Source: Rhodomicrobium sp. R_RK_3
GTDB lineage: Bacteria; Pseudomonadota; Alphaproteobacteria; Rhizobiales; Rhodomicrobiaceae
Length of the DNA: 64,000 nucleotides
NCBI RefSeq assembly: GCF_002198715.1
Contig: NZ_MWLK01000006.1
Location: 183,293 to 247,292, forward strand
Reading direction: 5' to 3'
Shown piece by piece: positions 56,662 to 64,000 of the stretch. Position 1 is the stretch's first letter. Every line of letters starts with the position of its first letter. The translations under genes and the position numbers were made by a program. The notes under the pieces were generated by a model. The model did no database searches. It worked only from the letters and a program-made list of their open reading frames with translations, and was not told the DNA's origin.

Positions 56662-58071
56662 TTGAACTACATCAGCACGCGCGGCCAGGCGCAAACCCTC
56701 GATTTCGAGGCCGTGCTCATGGCGGGGCTGGCCCGCGACGGGGGCCTCTACGTTCCCAATAGCTGGCCGAGCGTCACTCCGCCCCAAATCGCCGGGCTGG
56801 CCGGTCTGAGCTACCCGCGAGCCGCCGCCGGCCTCATGCAGCCGCTCGTCGCGGACGCGATCCCGGCTGACGAATTCGCGGCGCTGGTGACGGCGGCCTA
56901 TCGCGATTTCGCCCATGCCGCGACCGTACCGCTGGTGCAGCTTGGCGACAACTTGTGGCTGCAGGAGCTCTTTCACGGCCCGACGCTCGCCTTCAAGGAT
57001 CTGGCCATGCAGCTCCTCGGGCGGCTGATGGACCGCTCGCTGAAGCGTTCCGGCCAGCGCGTCACCATCCTCGCCGCGACGTCCGGCGACACCGGCGCCG
57101 CCGCCGTCGAAGCCTTCAAGAACCGCGACGCCATCGACCTGTTCGTGCTGTTCCCCGACGGCCGCGTCAGCGACGCCCAGCGCCGCCAGATGACCACGTC
57201 AGGCGCGCCCAACGTTCACCCGGTCGCCGTCAAGGGCACGTTCGACGACTGCCAGGGCATCGTGAAGGCGCTGTTCGGCGATCTGGCCTTCCGCGACGCG
57301 GTGCAGCTTTCGGCGGTGAACTCGATCAACTGGGCCCGCATCATGGCCCAGACCGTCTATTATTTCACCGCCGCCGCCGCGCTCGGCAGCCCGCATCGCT
57401 CCATGCGCTTCTGCGTGCCGACCGGCAATTTCGGCGACATCTTCGCCGGTTACGCCGCCCGCGCCATGGGCCTGCCCGTCGCCCGCCTCGTCATCGCCAC
57501 CAACAGCAACGACATTCTCGCCCGCACGCTTGCGACCGGCCGCTACGAGCCGCGCGGCGTGGTGGCGACCGCCAGCCCCAGCATGGACATCCAGGTCTCC
57601 AGCAATTTCGAGCGGCTGATCTTCGAGGCAAGCGGCCGCGACCCCGAGCGCGTGCGCGCCCTGATGGCCGAATTCGCCGAGACCGGCGCCTTCGCCCTCG
57701 CTGCCGGCGAACTGGCGCATATGCGCGCCATCTTCTCCGCCCACCGCGCCGACGAGGCCGAGACCGCGCAGACCATGCGCCGCGTCCATGCCGAGACCGG
57801 CTATCTCGCCGACCCGCACACCGCCGTCGCGCTCGCCGCGGCCGCGAAGGAGCCCCAGGACGCCTCCGCGCCGATGATCGTGCTGTCGACCGCCCATCCG
57901 GCCAAATTTCCCGAAGCGGTCGAGCGTGCGACCGGCCGCATTCCCGCAATCCCGGAGCGCCTGCAAAGAGCGCTGTCCGGCCGCGAAGATTTCATCACCG
58001 CCGATGCCAAGACCGATGCGGTCGGCCGGCTCATCCGCGAGCGCGCCCGCACGCCCTTGAAAGGGGCCTGA
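56662..58071 (+). CDS. thrC: Threonine synthase
   Basis: PLP enzyme of 469 residues making threonine from O-phosphohomoserine. The start is TTG at 56662: AGGA is 7 bases upstream and the protein then begins M-N-Y-I-S-T-R-G, the usual threonine synthase N-terminus; no ATG gives this. The PLP Lys is in GPTLAFKDLAMQLL; ATSGDTGAAAVEAF and VPTGNFGDIFAGY are phosphate-binding parts. The next gene starts 2 bases after its stop. Confidence 0.95.
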   Translation: MNYISTRGQAQTLDFEAVLMAGLARDGGLYVPNSWPSVTPPQIAGLAGLSYPRAAAGLMQPLVADAIPADEFAALVTAAYRDFAHAATVPLVQLGDNLWLQELFHGPTLAFKDLAMQLLGRLMDRSLKRSGQRVTILAATSGDTGAAAVEAFKNRDAIDLFVLFPDGRVSDAQRRQMTTSGAPNVHPVAVKGTFDDCQGIVKALFGDLAFRDAVQLSAVNSINWARIMAQTVYYFTAAAALGSPHRSMRFCVPTGNFGDIFAGYAARAMGLPVARLVIATNSNDILARTLATGRYEPRGVVATASPSMDIQVSSNFERLIFEASGRDPERVRALMAEFAETGAFALAAGELAHMRAIFSAHRADEAETAQTMRRVHAETGYLADPHTAVALAAAAKEPQDASAPMIVLSTAHPAKFPEAVERATGRIPAIPERLQRALSGREDFITADAKTDAVGRLIRERARTPLKGA

Positions 58072-58073
58072 CC

Positions 58074-59354
58074 ATGACGATCGAAATGACCACGCTGGCC
58101 AATGGCCTGCGCGTCGTAACCTGCAACATGCCGCATCTGGAGACCGCCTCGCTCGGCGTCTGGGTGAACACCGGCGCCCGCTCCGAACTGGCGCGCGAGC
58201 ACGGCCTTGCCCATCTCCTGGAACACATGGCCTTCAAGGGGACGCCCACCCGCAGCGCCCTGCAGATCGCCGAGGAAATCGAGGCGGTCGGCGGCGCAGT
58301 CAACGCCATGACCAGCTTCGAGACCACCGATTATTTCGCCCGCGTGCTGCGCGAGCACGTGCCGCTCGCCCTCGAGATTCTCGGTGACATCCTGCAGAAT
58401 CCCCTCTTTGCCGAAGAGGACATGGAGCGCGAAAAGGAGGTCATTCTGCAGGAAATCGCCTCCGTCCAGGATGCGCCCGACGATCTCGTCTTCGAACTGG
58501 CGCAGGAAGCCGCATATCCGAACCAGCCGCTCGGCCGCACCATCCTCGGCACGCCCGGCAGCGTCCGCGCCTTGACGCGCGAGGATCTGGCCGCCTATCG
58601 GCATTCCGCCTATGCCGCGCCGCGCATGGTGCTGGGCGCGGCCGGCGCCGTCGACCATGACGCCATCGCCGCCCAGGCCGAGGCGCTGTTCGCCTCCTTC
58701 CCGGCAACCGAGGGCCGCCCCTATGAGCCCGCCCGCTTCGGCGGCGGCCATCGCAGCCTGACGCGGCGCTTCGAGCAGAGCCATATCGTCATCGCCTTCG
58801 AGGCGCCCTCGTTCCGCGACGACGCCTATTTCACCTCGCTCGTTTATTCCGTGCTGCTCGGCGGCGGCATGTCCTCGCGGCTGTTTCAGGAAGCGCGCGA
58901 ACGGCGCGGTTTATGTTACGATATTCACGCTTTCGGCTGGGGGTTCTCCGATAGCGGCCTGTTCGGCGTGCATGCGGCGACGGGCAATACCCAGATTGAA
59001 GAGCTGGTCGAGGTCATCATGAAGGAGTTGCGCGCCGTCGCGCTCGAAGGACCGAACGCCCCCGAATTGCAGCGGGCGAAAGCCCAGCTCAAGGCCTCCC
59101 TGCTGATGAGCCTGGAAAGCTCCGAAGCCCGCGCCGGGCAGATTGCCCGCGACACCCTGGTTTTCGGCCGCCAATTGACCACCGCCGAGCTGATCGAGCG
59201 CATCGACAGCGTCAGCGCCGGCGATGTCGGAGCGCTCGCCGCCAGCTTCGCCACCATGAAACAGCCCGTCACGGCGAGCGTCGGTCCCGCCGGCGTCTCC
59301 GAGCGCCTGCGCGGCTCGGTCGAGGACAGTTCCGCCCGTGAAACCATACATTAG
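58074..59354 (+). CDS. M16-family zinc peptidase (mitochondrial processing peptidase-like)
   Basis: A 426-residue metallopeptidase. The inverted zinc motif HLLEHMAFKGT (H-x-x-E-H) is near residue 45 with the third ligand Glu about 76 residues on (EKEVILQEIASVQDAP). SRLFQEARERRGLCYDI is the second-domain signature. Alphaproteobacterial relatives are the nearest bacterial proteins to MPP beta. It is translationally close to thrC, as in many relatives. No signal peptide. Confidence 0.93.
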   Translation: MTIEMTTLANGLRVVTCNMPHLETASLGVWVNTGARSELAREHGLAHLLEHMAFKGTPTRSALQIAEEIEAVGGAVNAMTSFETTDYFARVLREHVPLALEILGDILQNPLFAEEDMEREKEVILQEIASVQDAPDDLVFELAQEAAYPNQPLGRTILGTPGSVRALTREDLAAYRHSAYAAPRMVLGAAGAVDHDAIAAQAEALFASFPATEGRPYEPARFGGGHRSLTRRFEQSHIVIAFEAPSFRDDAYFTSLVYSVLLGGGMSSRLFQEARERRGLCYDIHAFGWGFSDSGLFGVHAATGNTQIEELVEVIMKELRAVALEGPNAPELQRAKAQLKASLLMSLESSEARAGQIARDTLVFGRQLTTAELIERIDSVSAGDVGALAASFATMKQPVTASVGPAGVSERLRGSVEDSSARETIH

Positions 59355-59441
59355 TTATTTCTGGGAAACCTGCTCGCGCTCAGTTCGGTTTTCCGTCCGG
59401 ATATGTGACAAGACATAAATTGAGCCTAAGGAGTTTTGCGC

Positions 59442-60029
59442 ATGGCGTTCTTGCGCTCGGTTCCGTTAAGTGAGAGCGGCCCACTGGTCAGGGGTGACCG
59501 TGTATGGCTGCGCGTGCCGCAAATGTCGGACTACGCGGAATGGGCGCAGCTTCGCGGCATGAGCCAGGAATTCCTCCGGCCCTGGGAGCCGGAATGGTCC
59601 TATGACGAGCTGACGCGCTCCGCTTACCGGCGGCGCCTCCGCCATTACCAGCGCGATATGCGCGATGGGGTGGGCTATGCCTTTTTTCTGTTGAGAAACG
59701 GTGATAACAAACTGCTCGGCGGGGCGACGCTCACCAACGCCCGCAGGGGCGTGAGCCAGTCGATTTCGATTGGATATTGGGTCGGCGCACCCTATAGCAG
59801 GCAAGGGTATATGACGGCTGCGCTCCGCATTCTCGTACCGTTCGTGTTCGACACCCTTGGCTTCCATCGTCTCGAGGCCGCTTGTCTGCCGACGAACGAG
59901 GCGTCGCGAAGGCTTTTGGAAAGTTGCGGCTTTCTGCATGAGGGGCTCGCTCGTAAATACCTCAAGATCAACGGGCTATGGCAAGATCACCTGCTCTACG
60001 CGGCCATAGACGACAATTTGCGTTCGTGA
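59442..60029 (+). CDS. GNAT N-acetyltransferase (RimJ/RimL-like)
   Basis: A 195-residue acetyltransferase. Parts: VWLRVPQMSDYAEWAQLRG, SISIGYWVGAPYSRQGYMTA with the acetyl-CoA loop, HRLEAACLPTNEASRRLLES and CGFLHEGLARKYLKINGLWQDH. Such proteins acetylate N-termini of ribosomal proteins or small molecules. ATG 59442 has AAGGAG 8 bases upstream. It lies just upstream of the GGDEF-EAL gene. Confidence 0.9.
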   Translation: MAFLRSVPLSESGPLVRGDRVWLRVPQMSDYAEWAQLRGMSQEFLRPWEPEWSYDELTRSAYRRRLRHYQRDMRDGVGYAFFLLRNGDNKLLGGATLTNARRGVSQSISIGYWVGAPYSRQGYMTAALRILVPFVFDTLGFHRLEAACLPTNEASRRLLESCGFLHEGLARKYLKINGLWQDHLLYAAIDDNLRS

Positions 60030-60064
60030 ATGCCGGGAGCGCCTGGGGCGAAGGGACCGTTGGG

Positions 60065-63000
60065 ATGTCTGTCACCAAGGGGATGAGGGCCGTCATCGGG
60101 CTGGCGCGTGCCGTGGCGCGCCTGCGGGCCGGAGCGCTTCCGCTCGCCCTGCTTTTGCTCGGCGGCTTGTGGCTCGGCCTTGCCGTGCCGGCCCAGGCGC
60201 TCGAAGCCATCGTCATCGGCCCGGACCAGGAGCGCATCGACATCACGCTGCTCGGCGAGCTCTATGAAGGCCGCGGCGACCGCCTGAGCCTGGAGACCGC
60301 CGCCGGCCAGGACGGCGTCGCCGGCCGCATGTCGGTTTCCGCCAAGACCGAGGGCACCAATCCGAACTGGGCGATCTTTGCCCTCAACAATCCGACCGAC
60401 CAGGCCGTCACGCTCTGGCTGATGGCCCAGCGCTACGACATGGTCGGCTCGCATGTGATCTGGCCGGACCTCGACGCGCCCCGCATCGAGAACGTCACCG
60501 TCTCGCTCGGCTTCAAGCCGGAGGGCGTCGAGAACGACTATGCGGACGTCTACAAGCTGGTGCTCGAGCCGGGCTCGACCGTCACCTATATCGTCGAGCT
60601 GAGCGGCGCCGGCTTCCCGCGCCTCTACCTCGCCAACCCGTCGATCTTCGGCAAGAAGAGCCTCGACCTGACGCTGTTCAACGGCATTCTGCTCGGCATC
60701 GCCGGCGTGCTGGCGATCTACCTGACCGCGATTTTCGGCGCCAACCACAACACCATCTTCCCGGCCGCCGCGCTGGTCGCCTGGAGCGTCGTCGCCTATC
60801 TCTGCGTCGATTTCGGCTTCTGGCATAAGCTGTTCCAGCTCAGCGCCACCGATAACGCCGTCTACCGAGCGGCGACAGAGGCCGCCATCGCCGCCAGCGT
60901 GGTGATGTTCATCTACATCTTCCTGCAGCTCAGGCGCTGGCACACCTCGCTCGCCGTGGTCTTCGGCGTCTGGGTCGCCGCGCAGCTTTTCCTGATCGGC
61001 TTCGCCCTGATCGACGCCCGGCTCGCCTCCGGCCTTGCCCGCATCTCCTACGTGCCGATCGCGGTGATGGGCTCGCTCTTGATGACGGTGCTTGCCTTGC
61101 GAGGCCAGGAGCGCGCGCTGTCGCTTTTGCCGACCTGGATGCTGTTCCTGGTCTGGCTGTTCGGCGCGGCGGTCACCATCCTCGGCCAGCTCTCCGGCGA
61201 CGTGATCGTGCCCGCGCTCGACGCCGGCCTCGTGCTGATCGTCGCGCTCTTGAGCTTCACCGTCACGCAATACGCCTTCCACACCGGCGAGCATGTCTAT
61301 GGCGACGAATCCGGCGAGTTTCAGATGCGCGTCGTGGCGCTGGAAGCCTCCGGCGCCTCGGTCTGGGAATGGAACGTGCGGCGCGACGACATTTTCGTCG
61401 GCCCCGATGTCGATGCCGCGCTCGGCCATCCGCCGGGCACGCTGCGCGGCAATGCCGAGGACTGGCTGCAGCATCTGCACGCCTCCGACCGCGAGCGGAT
61501 GCGGCTGATCCTGGCCGGCATCCGCGAGAAGCAGGGCGGCGAGATCACCACCGAATTCCGCCTGCGCCGCGCCGATGGCAGCTATCTGCATTACGAGCTG
61601 CGCGCCCAGGCCGTCACCACCCGCCAGACGCGCGCGCTGCGCTGCGCCGGCCTCCTGCGCGACGTCACCGCCCAGAAGCGGGCGCAGGAACGGCTGCTGC
61701 ATAACGCCATCCACGACAGCCTGACCGGCCTGCCGAACCGCGAGCTGTTCCTCGACCGCACCCATTGCGCCATCGCCCGCGCGCATGAGGACGGCTCCAA
61801 GCCGACCGTGCTCTATATCGACATCGACACCTTCCAGACCATCAGCCGCACCACCGATTTCGCCGTCTCCGACTCGATGCTGCTGACCATCTCGCGCCGG
61901 CTGTCGCGGCATCTGGGGCCCCAGGATACGCTCGCCCGCATCGGCTCCGAGCAATTCGCCGTGCTGCTTTCCGCCGAGACCGAGCCGCGCCATATCGCCA
62001 TGCTGGCCGAGCGCGTGCGCCGTTCCTTGCGCGCGCCGATGAAGATCGCCGGCCGCGACGTGGTGCTGACCGGCAGCATCGGCATCTCCGTCTATGACGG
62101 CCAGCAGGCGACGCCCGCCGACCTCGTCCGCGAGGCGGAAACCGCGATGTACCGCGCAAAACGCTCCGGCGCCGACCGCATCGAGCTGTACAAGCCGGAA
62201 ATGCGCGGCGAGCGCGGCGAGCGCGAGACCATCGAGAACGACCTCAAGCAGGCCATCGAGAAGCGCCAGATCCGCGTGCTGTATCAGCCGATCATGCGGC
62301 TCGGCGACGAGCAGCTTGCCGGCTTTGCCGCGCAGGTCCGCTGGCAGCATCCAAAACTCGGCTCGCTCAGCACCTCCGAATTCCTCCCCGTCGCCGAAGA
62401 GACCGGCCAGATTTCCGAACTCAGCTCCTATGTGATGGAGCGCGCCGTCCGGCAGGTCGCGCGCTGGCACCGCACTTTGCCGCGCAATGACGATCCGCTC
62501 TTCGTCAGCGTCAACGTGTCGAGCCGCCACCTGTTCAAGCAGGAGCTGGTGCAGGATCTGCGCCTGATCATCGGCCGCGAGAGCGTGCCTAAGGGCTGCC
62601 TGAGGCTCGAAGTCACCGAGTCGCTCATCATGGAGAACCCCGAACAGGCCATCGAGATTCTCGACTGGCTGAAGGGGCTGGGCGCGGGGCTCGCGCTCGA
62701 CGAATTCGGCGCGGGCTATTCCTCGCTCTCCTATCTGCACCGCCTCGCGGTCGACACCATCAAGATCGACCGCTCGCTGATCAGCCATGGCAGTGACAAC
62801 AAATCCGGCGCCGTCGTGCTGCGCGCGGCCCTCGCCATGGCGCGCGAGCTCGGCAAGGATGTCGTCGCCGTCGGCATGGAGCGCGAGGAGGACGTCGCCT
62901 ATGTCCGCGCGCTCGGCTGCGATTACGCGCAAGGCTTCTATTTCGGCGAGCCGATGACCGAGCGCGAGGTGATGAACCTGTTGAATGCGCTCGCCAAGTC

Positions 63001-63664
63001 GAACAAGCGCGACGCCAAGCGCGAGCTGAAGAAGCGGAAGCCCGAGGACGAGACCCTGGCGCTGGAGGCGCCCGTCGAGCGCGAGGTGCCGCAATTGCCG
63101 AGGCCGGCTCCGGAGCCCGCGCCGGCTCCCGCCGCCAGCAAGGGCACTTACGGTCTGCCGGTGCCGGTCGCTCCGCCGCAACCGCGGCCGGCCCCGCGCG
63201 CCAAGAAGCGCTCCGGCCTTTTCGCCTCGCTGAGGAAAAAGGTGGGCGCCGCCGCGCAGGCTCCGTCCAAGGCCGGCGCCGCCATCGGCAGCACGCTGAA
63301 GGCGCTCAGCCCGCTGCGCTCCTCCGCCCCGGCCCCCGCCAAGCCGAAGCAGAAGCCCGCTTCCGGGCCTGCCGGCGCCCCGAAGCCCGCCGCGGGCCCC
63401 AGCGGCGGCCAGAAGCCGGTCCCGGCCAACGCCGCGCGCGAGGCGCAATCCCTGCGCGGCCGTCTCTCGGAAATGGATCCGCTGCTCTCCTCGAGCGACC
63501 GCAAGCCGCCGTCGCCGCCGTCGCCGCCGCAGCAACAGCAGCAACAACAGCAGCCGCCCTATCCGCCGCAGATGCGCCCGGCGTCCGGGGGCGTCGGCGC
63601 AGATTTCCCGAGCGACTACCGCCAATCCACCGACCCTGTCCGCGAGCGCCGCAGACGGAGCTAG
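60065..63664 (+). CDS. Membrane PAS-GGDEF-EAL protein with degenerate catalytic motifs
   Basis: A 1199-residue protein. Order: signal sequence (about 20-45), periplasmic beta-rich domain (about 48-205), a block of about seven helices (210-415, like 7TMR-DISM), PAS (about 430-545), GGDEF (about 560-715), EAL (about 725-975), and a 220-residue Pro/Ala/Lys-rich tail with poly-Q (about 1155). The GGDEF site reads RIGSEQF and lacks the RxxD inhibitory site; the EAL motif reads AGFAAQVRW with the metal Glu replaced by Ala; DDFGTG is DEFGAG. It is thus likely a c-di-GMP receptor or scaffold, not an enzyme. ATG 60065 has AAGGGA upstream; the frame opens at 59978 inside the GNAT gene. Confidence 0.9.
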   Translation: MSVTKGMRAVIGLARAVARLRAGALPLALLLLGGLWLGLAVPAQALEAIVIGPDQERIDITLLGELYEGRGDRLSLETAAGQDGVAGRMSVSAKTEGTNPNWAIFALNNPTDQAVTLWLMAQRYDMVGSHVIWPDLDAPRIENVTVSLGFKPEGVENDYADVYKLVLEPGSTVTYIVELSGAGFPRLYLANPSIFGKKSLDLTLFNGILLGIAGVLAIYLTAIFGANHNTIFPAAALVAWSVVAYLCVDFGFWHKLFQLSATDNAVYRAATEAAIAASVVMFIYIFLQLRRWHTSLAVVFGVWVAAQLFLIGFALIDARLASGLARISYVPIAVMGSLLMTVLALRGQERALSLLPTWMLFLVWLFGAAVTILGQLSGDVIVPALDAGLVLIVALLSFTVTQYAFHTGEHVYGDESGEFQMRVVALEASGASVWEWNVRRDDIFVGPDVDAALGHPPGTLRGNAEDWLQHLHASDRERMRLILAGIREKQGGEITTEFRLRRADGSYLHYELRAQAVTTRQTRALRCAGLLRDVTAQKRAQERLLHNAIHDSLTGLPNRELFLDRTHCAIARAHEDGSKPTVLYIDIDTFQTISRTTDFAVSDSMLLTISRRLSRHLGPQDTLARIGSEQFAVLLSAETEPRHIAMLAERVRRSLRAPMKIAGRDVVLTGSIGISVYDGQQATPADLVREAETAMYRAKRSGADRIELYKPEMRGERGERETIENDLKQAIEKRQIRVLYQPIMRLGDEQLAGFAAQVRWQHPKLGSLSTSEFLPVAEETGQISELSSYVMERAVRQVARWHRTLPRNDDPLFVSVNVSSRHLFKQELVQDLRLIIGRESVPKGCLRLEVTESLIMENPEQAIEILDWLKGLGAGLALDEFGAGYSSLSYLHRLAVDTIKIDRSLISHGSDNKSGAVVLRAALAMARELGKDVVAVGMEREEDVAYVRALGCDYAQGFYFGEPMTEREVMNLLNALAKSNKRDAKRELKKRKPEDETLALEAPVEREVPQLPRPAPEPAPAPAASKGTYGLPVPVAPPQPRPAPRAKKRSGLFASLRKKVGAAAQAPSKAGAAIGSTLKALSPLRSSAPAPAKPKQKPASGPAGAPKPAAGPSGGQKPVPANAAREAQSLRGRLSEMDPLLSSSDRKPPSPPSPPQQQQQQQQPPYPPQMRPASGGVGADFPSDYRQSTDPVRERRRRS

Positions 63665-63743
63665 GCGCGACGCGGGGGATCGGTGGGGTTCGCGCGGGAA
63701 TCTTTTGGTTTGAGGCGACACGCCGCTCCGTGCCGCAGCCCAA

Positions 63744-63763
63744 CCCTCTCCCAAGGGAGAGGG
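63744..63763. repeat. REP-type hairpin
   Basis: CCCTCTCCC (63744-63752), loop AA, GGGAGAGGG (63755-63763), a perfect 9-bp stem of the same core as families II and III. A further CCCCTCACCCGGCGCTGGCG piece lies near 63870. Confidence 0.7.
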
Positions 63764-63914
63764 AGTCCGGCTGCGGATCGTGGAGGGCTCTTAGACGCGT
63801 GAAGTTCAACCGAACGCGGCCGCGATTCGCATCCCGGCGACCCGTTGCGGATTATCCGATAGGCATTACCCCCTCACCCGGCGCTGGCGCGCCGACCTCT
63901 CCCCATGGAGACCT

Positions 63915-64000
63915 TTGCGTATAGAAGGTCCTCTCCCCGTCGTCCCGGACGGCCGTCAGGCCGAGCCGGGACCCAATCATATTTCCGCTATTGCTGCGGC
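63915..64000 (+). repeat. Dispersed palindromic repeat, family I (copy C, cut by window end)
   Basis: Identical to 31121-31206 in 85 of 86 positions (only ATAG versus ATCG differs). It runs off the window. No gene is seen in 63665-64000. Confidence 0.9.

Noticed and set aside
59996..63754. Open frame of about 1250 codons on the minus strand opposite the GGDEF-EAL gene
   Set aside because: It mirrors a gene with clear domains and codon bias; high GC leaves the opposite strand open. Its translation is low-complexity (Asp/His/Arg/Ala/Gly) without domains.

Overview
The window is a GC-rich chromosomal segment of an alphaproteobacterium, most likely of the order Hyphomicrobiales (Rhizobiales). 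This rests on a lineage-typical gene set: a MucR/Ros zinc-finger regulator, an IalB-family protein, a DUF1127 protein, a DUF1476 (ATP synthase zeta-like) protein, a TIGR02301-type secreted protein, the aa3 oxidase order ctaC-ctaD-ctaB-ctaF-ctaG-ctaE, a GCS2-type glutamate-cysteine ligase and a purC-purS-purQ-purL-bolA-grxD series. Genus cannot be fixed from the sequence alone. I see no rRNA, tRNA, CRISPR array, phage or intact transposase gene.

Layout. 0-8.5 kb: a trimeric autotransporter adhesin with a 45-bp tandem repeat, then small housekeeping or unknown genes (glutamine amidotransferase, SDR-TerB pair, Nudix, LysE exporter, stand-alone PAS protein). 8.7-12.8 kb: an oxalate catabolism operon, GntR regulator - oxc - frc, with a perfect palindrome upstream; Oxc has an unusual N-terminal extension carrying a duplicated motif. 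13-21 kb: repair and metabolic genes (tag, ygfZ, dihydroorotase, NDUFA9-like protein, alkA, oligopeptidase B, msrB). 21.3-25.5 kb: an ion antiporter, a long AT-richer intergenic region with stacked hairpins, mucR with a classic terminator, and a divergent LysR / DUF1127 pair. 25.7-31 kb: malic enzyme and mutS, divergent. 31.3-36.7 kb: the cytochrome aa3 oxidase operon, including a 55-residue CtaF/CoxF protein. 37-44 kb: IalB protein, DUF937-like protein, an inverse autotransporter with a beta-helix-like passenger, gshA, DUF2259 protein and murI. 44-54.7 kb: purine biosynthesis (purB, purC, purS, purQ, purL) with an aquaporin, an HpcH/HpaI aldolase and a DUF1476 protein between them, followed by bolA and grxD. 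54.8-63.7 kb: PqiA-like protein, DUF983, SURF1, thrC, an M16 peptidase, a GNAT acetyltransferase and a very large membrane PAS-GGDEF-EAL protein whose catalytic motifs are degenerate.

The intergenic space is rich in dispersed palindromic repeats. At least three composite families can be aligned by eye inside this one window: family I at 16.4, 31.1 and 63.9 kb (two copies 85/86 identical) with a decayed copy at 24.1 kb; family II at 8.6 and 38.8 kb; family III at 44.2 and 51.4 kb, one copy carrying about 38 extra bases. They sit between genes and look like non-autonomous elements.

The observations most worth following up are the Oxc N-terminal extension and its putative operator, the pseudo-enzyme c-di-GMP protein, the two surface-protein genes, the split of DUF983-SURF1 from the oxidase operon, and the repeat families.
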